From: UBA12077 sp963665525
Lineage (GTDB): Bacteria; Bacteroidota; Bacteroidia; Bacteroidales; UBA12077
Length of the DNA stretch: 64,000 nucleotides
Direction: 5' to 3'
NCBI GenBank assembly: GCA_963665525.1
Contig: OY762280.1
Coordinates: 4,526,001 to 4,590,000 of the forward strand
The position numbers were made by a program, and so were the translations under genes. Below the pieces are notes generated by a model. The model was not told where the DNA came from. It made no database searches and saw only the letters and a program-made list of their open reading frames with translations. Below are positions 19,188-28,130 of this stretch, one piece after another (the first letter of the stretch is position 1; the number at the start of each line of letters is the position of its first letter).

Positions 19188-21467
19188 TTGGATAAGCATA
19201 AAATAGAGCAAGAGCAAAAGATCAAAATTCTTGAGCGTGAAAATGAATTTCTCTCATCGAAAGCAGAAGAAAATCAGTTGCTAAGTAAGGCATTTGAAGA
19301 AATATATGAACACGAAGATACAGATTCTATCTATACTGATATCTTAGAACATATTTCTATTTTATTAGATATTCAATATGCAGGAGTATTTAGATTTAAC
19401 AATGATTTATTGGTCAATTTAAGAAGCTATTCATTAAAAGAAAATGAGGACTATCTTCGATCAGATATTATAATTCCTTCTGAAATTAAGAAAAAAAGTT
19501 TTGGACCAAAAAGCTCTTTTATTATTGATTCAGAGGCTTTAATTTTCTTTAAGGAGCTTATCGGGTTTATTCCTATAGAGGTAGTAACAATACCAGTTCA
19601 TCAAGAAGCAAGGTCTGATGTTTTTTTTGTTTTAATCAATAATGATGAATATAAAACATTACAAGATAGGATACTTTTAATAGAGAAGATTGCAGATATA
19701 ACTTCCATTAAACTGGAGAAAATTTACTATAAGGAGAAACTTAAGAAAGTAAATGCAGAACTTGAGCAAAGAGTTGATGAAAGAACCAAGGAGCTTACGG
19801 AGTTGAATGAAAAGCTGTCTAAAAGCATTTCAAGAATTCAAAATATAAACACAGAGCTGGAAGAAGCAAAGGAATATGCTGAAGAAAATGAAAGGAAATT
19901 TCAAATTATTATTGAAAATTCTATCATTGCTATTTATAGTCTCAATCTTGAAACTGGAACCTACGATTATTTAAGTCCATCAATAAAAGATATCTATGGT
20001 TATACTGCAGAAGAGTTTATTAGGGGAGGGTTAAAAACCTCGATAACAAGATTTCATCCGGAGGATGTTGCAAAAATAGAGAATCATTTGAACGGATTAC
20101 TAGAAAAGAAGTTGAAAGAATTTTCTCCAACTGTAGAATATCGATTTTTACATCCTGAGAAGGGATACCGGTGGATGAGCGATACCCGGGCCGTAATTTT
20201 TGATTCGAACAGTAAACCTATTTCTTTAATAGGTTTTGCGATGGATATTACAGAACAAAAAGTAGCCCAAGAGAGGCTAAAAGAAGCAAAGGAAAAAGCA
20301 GAAGAAAGTAACAAGCTCAAAACAGAGTTTATTAATAATATGTCGCATGAAATAAGGACTCCTTTAAATGGTATTCTCGGATTTTCAAGTTTTCTAGATA
20401 ATCCAGATTTAAGTAGCGACGATCGAAATAATTATGTAAGAATAATTCAAAATAGTGGGAAACAGTTGATGCGAATTATTGAAGATATTTTGGAAATTTC
20501 AAGGTTAGGAACAAAACAAGTGAAGCTAATTAAAGAAAGAGTTTGTATCAATGAATTACTTGCTGAACAGCATTCTATTTTTGAGATAAAAGCTAAAGAT
20601 TCTGATTTGTCATTCTATATAAATAAGAAATTAGATGATATTAATAGTACAATTTTTACCGATAAAGCCAAGTTAAGAAAGATTGTTAGCAATTTAATTG
20701 AAAATGCTATTAAATATACTAATTCAGGGTTTGTTGAGTTGGGCTGTCAGTTAGTAAAACCTGAAAGTAATGTTATTCCATCAAAAAGGAATAAAACTAA
20801 ATTTATTCAGATTTATGTAAAAGATTCTGGAGTAGGAGTAAGTGATGGGTTTAAACAAAAAATATTTGAAAGGTTTGTGCAAGAAGAACAAGGACTTTCA
20901 AGAACTGTGGGTGGACTTGGTTTAGGATTGTCTATTGCAAGTGAAAATGCAAAACTGCTGGGTGGTGAAGTAAGTGTGGAATCAGAAAGAGGGAAAGGTT
21001 CCACATTTTATATTACGATTCCTTATAATAACGATACTAGCTTATATAACGATAACGAAAGTGTAGTTAATAAAATATTAAAGAATATATCAAGTAAAAG
21101 TAAAAAGGTTTTAATTGTTGAAGATGAATATGTTAATTATCAATATTTATTAGCTCTTCTTGAAAATTTAAATCCTGATATTGAAATTCTGTATGCAAAA
21201 AATGGTATTGAAGCGATAGACTTATGTAAAGAAAACGATGATATTAACATTATATTGATGGATGTTAAGATGCCTGTTATGAATGGATTAGATGCTTCGC
21301 GAGAAATTAAAAAGATAAGACCGGATATTAAAATTATTGCACAAACAGCATATGCAACTCAGGAAGACAGAGTGGCTACAAAACAATGTGGATGCGACGA
21401 CTATTTGTCAAAACCAATAGCTCAGGAAGATTTTAATATTTTAATGATGAAATACCTGGGATCTTAA
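19188..21467 (+). CDS. Hybrid sensor histidine kinase (GAF-like, PAS, HisKA, HATPase, receiver)
   Basis: A 759-residue soluble kinase with no transmembrane helix. The TTG start follows the hydrolase stop by 4 bases. Order: N-terminal coiled coil, GAF-like region (~50-175), coiled coil with RVDERTKELTELNEKL (~195-230), PAS domain (~240-365, EYRFLHPEKGYRWM), HisKA with MSHEIRTPLNGILGF (His387), HATPase with NLIENAIKYT, DSGVGV and GGLGLGLSIA, and a C-terminal receiver with VEDEYVN, MDVKMPVMNG (Asp692) and YLSKP. The soluble layout indicates an intracellular signal, and the intact receiver suggests a phosphorelay. Output partners are not identified here. Confidence 0.92.
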   Translation: MDKHKIEQEQKIKILERENEFLSSKAEENQLLSKAFEEIYEHEDTDSIYTDILEHISILLDIQYAGVFRFNNDLLVNLRSYSLKENEDYLRSDIIIPSEIKKKSFGPKSSFIIDSEALIFFKELIGFIPIEVVTIPVHQEARSDVFFVLINNDEYKTLQDRILLIEKIADITSIKLEKIYYKEKLKKVNAELEQRVDERTKELTELNEKLSKSISRIQNINTELEEAKEYAEENERKFQIIIENSIIAIYSLNLETGTYDYLSPSIKDIYGYTAEEFIRGGLKTSITRFHPEDVAKIENHLNGLLEKKLKEFSPTVEYRFLHPEKGYRWMSDTRAVIFDSNSKPISLIGFAMDITEQKVAQERLKEAKEKAEESNKLKTEFINNMSHEIRTPLNGILGFSSFLDNPDLSSDDRNNYVRIIQNSGKQLMRIIEDILEISRLGTKQVKLIKERVCINELLAEQHSIFEIKAKDSDLSFYINKKLDDINSTIFTDKAKLRKIVSNLIENAIKYTNSGFVELGCQLVKPESNVIPSKRNKTKFIQIYVKDSGVGVSDGFKQKIFERFVQEEQGLSRTVGGLGLGLSIASENAKLLGGEVSVESERGKGSTFYITIPYNNDTSLYNDNESVVNKILKNISSKSKKVLIVEDEYVNYQYLLALLENLNPDIEILYAKNGIEAIDLCKENDDINIILMDVKMPVMNGLDASREIKKIRPDIKIIAQTAYATQEDRVATKQCGCDDYLSKPIAQEDFNILMMKYLGS

Positions 21468-21501
21468 ATTATACCATTTTTATATCTTACCGAGAACTTA
21501 T

Positions 21502-21533
21502 TTTGCTCAATTAAAAAACTCAAATTACATTTG
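21502..21533 (+). promoter_or_regulatory. Predicted promoter of the TRIC channel gene
   Basis: TTTG at 21502-21505, a 20-base spacer, then TACATTTG at 21526-21533: a good match to the Bacteroidota -33/-7 pattern, 20 bases before the ATG. Confidence 0.55.
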
Positions 21534-21553
21534 TCGCACTAAAAATTATACAA

Positions 21554-22156
21554 ATGAGTTTTATATATTATTTTGATCTTATTGGAACATTTGTTTTTGC
21601 AATAAGTGGTGTTCTAACAGCTTCGAGCAAAAAATTCGATGTATTTGGAGCCTCGGTTATTGCATTTGTTACCGCTATTGGAGGTGGAACTATCCGTGAT
21701 ATGCTCATAGGTAGTCATCCGGTAGGTTGGATTAATGATTTAAATTATTTGTATGTAATTATAGGTGCTATCTTAGTTAGTATTATTTTTAAAAGACATA
21801 TTATTAAGCTTCGTAAAACATTGTTTTTATTTGATACAATAGGAATAGGTGTATTTACTATTATTGGTGTACAAAAATCGATTGATTTAAATATATCTCC
21901 AGTCATTGCTATTATGATGGGAACAATTTCGGCTGTTTTTGGAGGTGTTATTCGCGATATATTAACCAACGAAACTCCGTTGATTTTTAGAAAAGAGATT
22001 TATGCTACACCTTGCTTAGCAGGAGGAGCATTGTATTTATTACTATTGCAATTAAATTTGAATCCTGGATTAATATCTTTAATAACAGCACTGTTAATAA
22101 TCGGAATACGATTAATCGCTGTTAAAAAATCATGGTCTTTACCAAGAATCCAATAA
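21554..22156 (+). CDS. TRIC-family cation channel (UPF0126, YadS-like)
   Basis: A 200-residue inner-membrane protein with about seven hydrophobic segments. It shows the two internally repeated glycine motifs of the family: FAISGVLTA with GGGTIRDML in the first half, and IIGVQKSI with FGGVIRDIL in the second. Prokaryotic members form trimeric monovalent-cation channels. The gene is monocistronic, with its own promoter upstream and about 150 bases before the next gene. Length is normal. Confidence 0.9.
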   Translation: MSFIYYFDLIGTFVFAISGVLTASSKKFDVFGASVIAFVTAIGGGTIRDMLIGSHPVGWINDLNYLYVIIGAILVSIIFKRHIIKLRKTLFLFDTIGIGVFTIIGVQKSIDLNISPVIAIMMGTISAVFGGVIRDILTNETPLIFRKEIYATPCLAGGALYLLLLQLNLNPGLISLITALLIIGIRLIAVKKSWSLPRIQ

Positions 22157-22227
22157 AATATCTTATTTGTATTTTGACAGGTAAGCGTTAGAAACAGGGC
22201 TTTTCATTATAATATATTACTAATATC

Positions 22228-22300
22228 TACTATAAAACATGAAAAACTACTATAAATATAGTATAAAATAAAAAAATATAGTATATTTGAAAAAATAGTA
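22228..22300 (+). promoter_or_regulatory. BlaI-type operator array and promoter
   Basis: TACTATA at 22228-22234 and 22248-22254, and TATAGTA at 22257-22263 and 22277-22283, with a partial copy (TAGTA) at 22296-22300. The central pair makes a perfect dyad with 7-base arms and a 2-base centre (22248-22263). Like half-sites are 20 bases apart, about two helix turns. A -7 box, TATATTTG at 22282-22289, overlaps the third half-site. BlaI/MecI repressors bind TAC/GTA-type dyads over promoters, so this is probably the self-regulated operator of the next two genes. Confidence 0.75.
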
Positions 22301-22303
22301 GAT

Positions 22304-22678
22304 ATGAAAGAAATTACAAAAGCACAAGAAGACATCTTAAAAGCGATGTGGAAAATTGGCGAAGGAGCGGTAAGTGATGTACTTGAAATCTTACCGGATC
22401 CAAAACCGGCATATAATACTGTAGCAACTGTTATTAAGGTTTTAGAAAAAAAAGGATATCTGACTCATAAAACATATGGGAAGACCAATGTTTATTTTCC
22501 TTTGGTAACAAAAAAGGATTATGCCGGAAATATCTTAAAAGATACGTTTAAGAATTTGTTTAATGGATCTCTTAATTTAATGTTTTCGCATTTTGTAAAA
22601 AACAAAAAAGTAAGTTTGAATGAGTTAGAAGAACTTCGAACACTTTTAGATGATGAGATAAAAAAATATAATCAATAA
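22304..22678 (+). CDS. BlaI/MecI/CopY family repressor
   Basis: A 124-residue winged-helix repressor (KAQEDILKAMWKIGEGAVSD, PKPAYNTVATVIKVLEKKGY). Family members dimerise on dyad operators and are inactivated by cleavage when the partner M56 protease is triggered. The recognition helix (PAYNTVATVIKVLEKKG) is conserved. It is followed after 10 bases by the M56 protease gene, the standard bla/mec-type arrangement. No beta-lactamase or PBP gene lies nearby, so beta-lactam resistance is not indicated. Confidence 0.93.
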   Translation: MKEITKAQEDILKAMWKIGEGAVSDVLEILPDPKPAYNTVATVIKVLEKKGYLTHKTYGKTNVYFPLVTKKDYAGNILKDTFKNLFNGSLNLMFSHFVKNKKVSLNELEELRTLLDDEIKKYNQ

Positions 22679-22688
22679 TTTATTTGTT

Positions 22689-24215
22689 ATGAGATTTATA
22701 TTGATTTCAGCAGTCTGTGTAAGTGCTGCTTATATTATTTACAGATTATTTTTTAGAAAAGAAACCAATTTTCATCAACTTCGAGCTTACTTGTTGGTTT
22801 CGATAATTATTTCTGTATTATTACCTTTTAATACCTATAAAATAAATCCTTCTTTTCTTCAGAATAAGAGTGCTGTTTCAGAAATTAATTTTTGGAAAAA
22901 TCATGCTGTAAATACAGAAGCAACTAATGCAAAAATCGGATTGAACTTAGAAACGGAAGTCCAAAAGAGTTTTACTGTAGATTGGATTAGACTTATCCGA
23001 TGGTCGTATATTTTGATTGTATCTGTTTTATTGTTTAGGATTTTACTTCAGGTTATATTTTTAGTATATAAATATCTTATTTCAGAAAAAGAGAAGTGTG
23101 GTAAATATGTTCTCATTCGAAATCATCGATTTAAAAACTCTTTTTCTTTTTTTAAATGGATTTTTATCGATGATAAAGAAAAATCTGAAAAAGAAGTTCA
23201 AAGTATTATTGCCCATGAAATGGTTCATGCCAAACAATATCATAGTGTTGATATTGTTATTATGGAAATTATGGTAGCAGTAATGTGGTTCAATCCATTG
23301 GTATGGATGATGAGGAAATCAATTCATCTTGTACATGAGTATCTTGCTGATGAGGGAGTTTTAAGTAAAGGAATTGATAAGATATCATACCAGGAGCTTT
23401 TAATAAATCAGGTTGCCGAAGAAAAACTAATTAGTATATCATCAAGTTTTAACCAATCATTAATAAAAAAACGAATTGTTATGATGAATTATGAGAAAAT
23501 ACTTAAGAAATCCAAGTATGCCAGTTTAATCTTTATACCTGTTGCTCTATTTCTTTTTATTGGTATATCATGTATTAACGGGCAACATACAGAAGAAGAA
23601 AAGGTTGTTAAAGAAAAGGTTGTTAAAGAAAAAGTAGTAGAAGAAAAAGTTGCGGCTGCTATTTCTCCTACAAAAATGAATGTTTTATATGTGGGTATTG
23701 ATAACCCCATTAAAGTTGCTGTTTCTGGCTATGAAAGTACTGAAATTGATGTTGCAATAACTAATGCGAGTATTCGTGGAAAAGAAGGAGAGTATATAGT
23801 TAATCCAAAGAGACCTGGAAGTTCAATTTTTGTAGTGCGGGCTAAAGGAGAAGTTGTTCAGCAAACTACCTTCAGAGTGAAAGGATTGCCTGATCCAATG
23901 GTAATGGTTGCCGGGAAAAGAGGGGGAGAAATTTCTAAAAATGTTCTTCTGGCACAAGAAGCCGTATTTGCTATGATGGCAAATTTTGATTTTGATATTG
24001 AATTTAAAATAGAAGGTTTTACGGTTTCAACTACTGATGAAGATGGTTATTATATTGAAGTAAATTCAGGCTCAAATAAGATAACTAAAGAACAAAAACA
24101 ACTCATAGAAAATTGTCCGGTGGGAGCAAGGGTAAATTTTGAACAAGTAACAGCAAAAGGACCTGATGGAACTATTAGGAAGTTGCCAGCCATTGTTTTT
24201 AAAATTGTAGAATAA
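22689..24215 (+). CDS. BlaR1-like M56 membrane metalloprotease with C-terminal GldM-like domain
   Basis: A 508-residue membrane protein. Transmembrane segments lie at about 1-20, 32-48, 105-127 and 278-294. The zinc motif is HEMVH (176-180), with HEYLADE (216-222) supplying the likely third ligand Glu217. A Lys/Glu linker of three 5-residue repeats (VVKEK) follows. Instead of a penicillin-binding sensor, residues ~325-508 match the last two domains of GldM/PorM: ISPTKMNVLYVGIDNPI, KGLPDPMVMVAGKRGG, NFDFDIEFKIEGF and VTAKGPDGTIRKLP. GldM forms the periplasmic shaft of the type IX secretion/gliding motor. The protein probably reads a periplasmic event and cuts the BlaI-type repressor encoded upstream. 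That mechanism is inferred from BlaR1/MecR1; the GldM likeness is judged by eye. Confidence 0.88.
   Translation: MRFILISAVCVSAAYIIYRLFFRKETNFHQLRAYLLVSIIISVLLPFNTYKINPSFLQNKSAVSEINFWKNHAVNTEATNAKIGLNLETEVQKSFTVDWIRLIRWSYILIVSVLLFRILLQVIFLVYKYLISEKEKCGKYVLIRNHRFKNSFSFFKWIFIDDKEKSEKEVQSIIAHEMVHAKQYHSVDIVIMEIMVAVMWFNPLVWMMRKSIHLVHEYLADEGVLSKGIDKISYQELLINQVAEEKLISISSSFNQSLIKKRIVMMNYEKILKKSKYASLIFIPVALFLFIGISCINGQHTEEEKVVKEKVVKEKVVEEKVAAAISPTKMNVLYVGIDNPIKVAVSGYESTEIDVAITNASIRGKEGEYIVNPKRPGSSIFVVRAKGEVVQQTTFRVKGLPDPMVMVAGKRGGEISKNVLLAQEAVFAMMANFDFDIEFKIEGFTVSTTDEDGYYIEVNSGSNKITKEQKQLIENCPVGARVNFEQVTAKGPDGTIRKLPAIVFKIVE
23601..23645 (+). repeat. 15-bp tandem repeat in the linker of the M56 protease
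   Basis: Three 15-base units encode the Lys/Glu/Val linker between the last membrane helix and the GldM-like domain. The first two (23601-23615, 23616-23630) are identical and the third is diverged. They stay in frame, so copy-number change would lengthen or shorten the linker without breaking the gene. Confidence 0.8.
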
Positions 24216-24239
24216 TTAAAAATTATTTATAGATTTTTA

Positions 24240-24337
24240 CTTTGTGTAGCTTTGTATATTTTTTGTGAAACTTTGTGTAATAGTATTTTGTAATTATAAC
24301 ACAAAGGCGCACAAAGGAAGCACGAAGTTACACAAAG
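24240..24337. repeat. Long imperfect inverted repeat between convergent genes
   Basis: Arms of 39 bases (24240-24278 and 24299-24337) match at 29 of 39 positions around a 20-base loop. Both arms are built on CTTTGTGT-like words. It lies between the stop of the M56 gene and the stop of the convergent beta-barrel gene, so it could act as a two-way terminator or be a dispersed repeat. Confidence 0.7.
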
Positions 24338-24348
24338 ATGCCCTCTTT

Positions 24349-25677
24349 TTATAAGCCAATAGTTAAACTTAATTTATACGAAAAATTATTAGCAGTTTTA
24401 TTAAACTCATAAGGGCCGTAGCGATAAAAAATACCAAATCCATAACCAATAACAGACGACTGTAAGATATTATTTAATAGTATACCTCCCTCATAAAATC
24501 CTTTGTCGTATGATTTTATTGGCGTTGAATCGAAATGATATTTTTTGTCAGAAAGGCTTCCTAAACCATAATTGTGTACAATAATTATTTTGGGAGAAGA
24601 AAATATTGTTTTGTATAAGTATCCAAAATCATGTTTAAAAAATACTGAGAAAAATCGGTCTGTATAAAATTCGCCCATTCGCATGGTACCAAAACTATTT
24701 TCAGCTTCAATGCTAAACGACTGATAACTTCCATGTCCATTATAAAGTTTAGTTAAAGGGATGTGCCCATCAGCTAATCCTCCAACAAGGGTAAGTTTTG
24801 ATTCTCCTAAATGCTGGATATTGAAAGTCTTCGTTATTTTAGCTTCTATTTTTGTGTACTGAAATTCTCCATTAAACCAATTCGTTCCCTGGGTGATATT
24901 CCCATAAAGAACAGGATAGTTTGTTTCTAATGTATATTTTGATTCTGATATTTGCTTTTGTTTTTCGTGGTATGCATAACGAAATTGTAACCCAATTTCA
25001 CTAAACTCGAAATTATTAACAGAATTAATAAGTGATTCTCCAAAAGAATAATTATCGGTAGAGTTTACATAAGAATGATTTACAAATAAATTTAGTCGTA
25101 AATAATGAATAACTGACGAACTTAACTCCAAGTGAAATTCTTCAACTAAGTCCATTTTATCGATCATAAATTTACGGTAAACCTCAGACGAGATTATATG
25201 CTGGGTTTTTAAAAACTTGTATCCAGATTTTTCTGCAACATCATAACTGTAATTAAAACTTAATTGGCTTTCTGATTTTTCATGGATGTTAAGATTTATT
25301 TTACCTCCATATTTCCAATCTTCATCTTTAAAACCATGTCCAAAATAACCTCCTATCGACAAAACTCTAGATAATTGTTTGGTTGTATTTAAACCAAAGC
25401 CAAGTCGCAGACCTTCGTAGCAATTATAATCAATAAGTTTCCAAATTGGAAAATTGAAATAGCCAATCGTAAGAGAATTGTTTGTTATAAGTTCAAACTG
25501 TCTTTCTTCAAGTTCAACTTCTTCTGCGTGTTTTATACTATCAATTAGTTGCCAGGCTCTTATTTCTGTTTCAGAAACAGATGAATTGACTTGAATGGTA
25601 TCATTGGCATTTTGTGCATTAACTTTGAACGTAATGCATAATAAAATAACTGAATAAATCAGAATATATTTATTCAT
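24349..25677 (-). CDS. Outer-membrane beta-barrel protein, DUF5686-like
   Basis: A 442-residue protein with a signal peptide (MNKYILIYSVILLCITFKVNA). The mature protein is mostly alternating beta strands ending in an aromatic/hydrophobic strand (YKLSLTIGL), typical of barrels. Phrases such as YEGLRLGFGLNT, the closing EGGILLNNIL and FYRYGPYEF resemble the barrel half of DUF5686 proteins. Full DUF5686 proteins are about 800 residues with an N-terminal carboxypeptidase-like domain; this one has only a short linker before the barrel. Function unknown. It is convergent with the M56 gene and lies downstream of the pseudouridine synthase on the same strand. Confidence 0.7.
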   Translation of the reverse strand: MNKYILIYSVILLCITFKVNAQNANDTIQVNSSVSETEIRAWQLIDSIKHAEEVELEERQFELITNNSLTIGYFNFPIWKLIDYNCYEGLRLGFGLNTTKQLSRVLSIGGYFGHGFKDEDWKYGGKINLNIHEKSESQLSFNYSYDVAEKSGYKFLKTQHIISSEVYRKFMIDKMDLVEEFHLELSSSVIHYLRLNLFVNHSYVNSTDNYSFGESLINSVNNFEFSEIGLQFRYAYHEKQKQISESKYTLETNYPVLYGNITQGTNWFNGEFQYTKIEAKITKTFNIQHLGESKLTLVGGLADGHIPLTKLYNGHGSYQSFSIEAENSFGTMRMGEFYTDRFFSVFFKHDFGYLYKTIFSSPKIIIVHNYGLGSLSDKKYHFDSTPIKSYDKGFYEGGILLNNILQSSVIGYGFGIFYRYGPYEFNKTANNFSYKLSLTIGL

Positions 25678-25709
25678 TAGATAACATAGTAAATTTTAAC
25701 CTGTTAAAT

Positions 25710-26540
25710 TTACTTAAAAGATTTTCTTTTTAGAATAGAAATTTCTTGAGGAGTTAAAAATCTCCACTTTCCTCGAGGTAAATTCTTTTTGGTTAAGCCG
25801 GCAAAATATACACGATCAAGTTTTTTAATTTTATATCCCATCGATTCAAAAATCCTTCGTACAATTCTATTTTGTCCTGAATGGATTTCAATTCCAATCT
25901 GGGTTTTATCATCTTCGTTAATATAACTTAATGCATCGGCTTGTATAAAATCCTCACCTAATTGCAGACCTTCTATAACTTTTAACATGTCATTCTTGGT
26001 AAGATCTTTATCAAGCTGAACATGATAAATTTTCTTTTTATTGTAACTTGGATGAGTAAGCTCTTTGGTTAATTCACCATCATTGGTTAACAGTAATACA
26101 CCGGTTGTATTTTTATCCAGGCGTCCAACAGGGTAAACCCTTTCTGGGCATGCATTTTTAACAATGTCGATAACCGTTTTTTCTGCATGTTTATCTCTAA
26201 CGGTAGTAACAAAATCTTTGGGCTTGTTTAAAAGAATGTAAACTTTTTGTTCGCGGCTTACTTTTTTGCCTTTATATCTGATATCATCTTTTGGAGATAC
26301 TTTGATCCCTAACTCCTTAACAACCTTTCCGTTTACAGAAATTTCACCTGATTTGATTAATTCATCAGCATCGCGACGAGAACATATTCCTGCATTGGAT
26401 AAGAATTTATTTAAACGAAGAGGTTCATTCCATTTTGCTATTTCTGGTTTGAATTCTCCCTTTTCTCTTTTACCTTTTTTAAAAGATGATTTTCTATTAG
26501 AAGTATTCTCTCTTTTATCTCTTCTGTTCTCTCTCTCCAT
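25710..26540 (-). CDS. RsuA/RluB-family pseudouridine synthase
   Basis: A 276-residue rRNA-modifying enzyme. A basic tail (residues 1-35, many Lys/Arg) precedes an S4 RNA-binding domain (RLNKFLSNAGICSRRDADEL). The catalytic domain has YPVGRLDKNTTGVLLLTNDG with catalytic Asp142, and QNRIVRRIFESMG near 225-237. It isomerises uridine in 23S or 16S rRNA; the family cannot be split between RluB, RluE, RluF and RsuA by eye, but length and S4 domain favour RluB. A -7 box (minus strand) lies about 45 bases upstream. Confidence 0.9.
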   Translation of the reverse strand: MERENRRDKRENTSNRKSSFKKGKREKGEFKPEIAKWNEPLRLNKFLSNAGICSRRDADELIKSGEISVNGKVVKELGIKVSPKDDIRYKGKKVSREQKVYILLNKPKDFVTTVRDKHAEKTVIDIVKNACPERVYPVGRLDKNTTGVLLLTNDGELTKELTHPSYNKKKIYHVQLDKDLTKNDMLKVIEGLQLGEDFIQADALSYINEDDKTQIGIEIHSGQNRIVRRIFESMGYKIKKLDRVYFAGLTKKNLPRGKWRFLTPQEISILKRKSFK

Positions 26541-26583
26541 TGCGCTGATTATCTTATTGATGGTTTCTAAATATTACGAATCG

Positions 26584-26591
26584 CAAAGTTA
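26584..26591 (-). promoter_or_regulatory. Predicted -7 box for the pseudouridine synthase gene
   Basis: On the minus strand this is TAACTTTG, matching TAnnTTTG and followed by the usual GC. No clear -33 element was found. Confidence 0.4.
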
Positions 26592-26736
26592 GTATATTAA
26601 TTTATCCTTTTGGTAGATTCATGAGATTTAAATGTTGCGAAAGGTTAAAAAATATTAAAATTTGTTTCTAGTTGTTCTATATTATCTATCTTTATTCGAA
26701 TTTTAAACGAGGATAAAGAATTTAAGTCTATAAGTT

Positions 26737-28122
26737 ATGACATTAATAAAATCAATTTCAGGCATTAGAGGAACCATAGGAGGAAAATCAGGAGAAGGAT
26801 TAAGTCCTTTAGATACAGTTAAGTTTGTTTCATCATATGGTAAATGGGTAAAGCAAAGAGCAAATAAGTATAAAGTAAAAGTTGTTGTAGGTAGAGATGC
26901 TCGAATTTCGGGCGAAATGGTGAGCCAAATTGTAGTTGGTACATTAATGGGTATGGGAATAGATGTGGTAAATATTGGTTTAGCTACTACACCAACAACA
27001 GAGATTGCTGTTCCTGTTGAGAATGCCGATGGTGGAATTATTTTAACCGCAAGTCATAATCCAAAACAATGGAACGCATTAAAATTATTAAATGAGAAAG
27101 GGGAGTTTTTATCTGCTTTAGATGGTGCCGAAATTTTAGACTTTGCTGAAAAAGAAGATTTTACTTATGCGCAAGTTGATGATTTAGGTAAGGTAACTGA
27201 AAGAAATGATTTTTTGGATATACATATTCAACAAATCTTGGATTTGCCTTTAGTTGATGTAAATGCTATTAAAGAAGCAAATTTTAAAGTTGTAGTTGAT
27301 GCAGTAAACTCTGTGGGAGGAATTGCCATACCAGCTGTTTTAAAAGCATTAGGAGTAAATGAAGTTATTGAGTTGTATTGTGAGCCAAATGGAATATTTC
27401 CTCATAATCCGGAACCTTTACCTGAAAATCTAACAGAAATTTCGCAGCTTGTAAAAGATAGTAATGCCGATTTAGGTTTTGTTGTTGATCCTGATGTAGA
27501 TCGTTTAGCTATTGTAAACGAAAATGGTAGTATGTTTGGCGAAGAGTATACTTTAGTAGCTGTTGCCGATTATATATTGCAAAATAAAGTGGGAAATACG
27601 GTTTCAAATCTTTCTTCTTCAAGAGCTTTGAAAGATGTTACGAATAATCATGGAGGTAATTATTTTGCAGCTGCCGTAGGAGAGGTGAATGTTGTTGAAA
27701 GCATGAAAACGAATAATGCAATTATTGGAGGAGAGGGTAATGGTGGTATCATTTACCCTGAATTACATTATGGACGTGATGCCTTGGTGGGAATTGCATT
27801 GTTTTTAACACATTTGGCAAAAACAAAAAATAAATGTTCCGATTTGAGATCACGATACCCTGAGTATGTTATTGCTAAAAAGAAAATGGAATTAACGCCA
27901 CAAATTGATGTTGATAACATACTAAATTCAATAAAAAATAAGTTTACTAATCAGGAAATTATTGATATTGATGGTGTAAAGATTGAGTTTGACCATGGAT
28001 GGGTTCATTTAAGAAAATCAAATACGGAACCAATTATTAGAATTTATGCTGAGAGTAGAGATTTGAATAGCGCAAATCAATTAGCTGATAAGATTATTAA
28101 TGAAATAAAAACCTTGTTATAA
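26737..28122 (+). CDS. glmM: Phosphoglucosamine mutase / phosphohexomutase
   Basis: A 461-residue alpha-D-phosphohexomutase, probably GlmM, which makes glucosamine-1-phosphate for UDP-GlcNAc. Motifs: SGIRGTIGG, catalytic TASHNPKQWN (Ser106), metal-binding DPDVDRLAI near 250, sugar-binding GGEGNGG near 325 and phosphate-binding RKSNTEPIIRIY near the C-terminus. The enzyme class is clear; the choice of GlmM over phosphomannomutase rests on length and family wording. It is followed after 8 bases by the exporter genes, possibly as one operon. Confidence 0.85.
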   Translation: MTLIKSISGIRGTIGGKSGEGLSPLDTVKFVSSYGKWVKQRANKYKVKVVVGRDARISGEMVSQIVVGTLMGMGIDVVNIGLATTPTTEIAVPVENADGGIILTASHNPKQWNALKLLNEKGEFLSALDGAEILDFAEKEDFTYAQVDDLGKVTERNDFLDIHIQQILDLPLVDVNAIKEANFKVVVDAVNSVGGIAIPAVLKALGVNEVIELYCEPNGIFPHNPEPLPENLTEISQLVKDSNADLGFVVDPDVDRLAIVNENGSMFGEEYTLVAVADYILQNKVGNTVSNLSSSRALKDVTNNHGGNYFAAAVGEVNVVESMKTNNAIIGGEGNGGIIYPELHYGRDALVGIALFLTHLAKTKNKCSDLRSRYPEYVIAKKKMELTPQIDVDNILNSIKNKFTNQEIIDIDGVKIEFDHGWVHLRKSNTEPIIRIYAESRDLNSANQLADKIINEIKTLL

Positions 28123-28130
28123 AAAAGAAA

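Noticed and set aside
22304..24215. Beta-lactam resistance module
   Set aside because: The BlaI/M56 pair is present, but there is no penicillin-binding sensor domain, beta-lactamase or PBP2a gene.
24240..24278. CTTTGTGT words as further copies of the cassette operator near 44.9 kb
   Set aside because: The operator needs TTGTGT-N7-AC(A/G); here the words lie in a long hairpin with other spacing and no -7 box.
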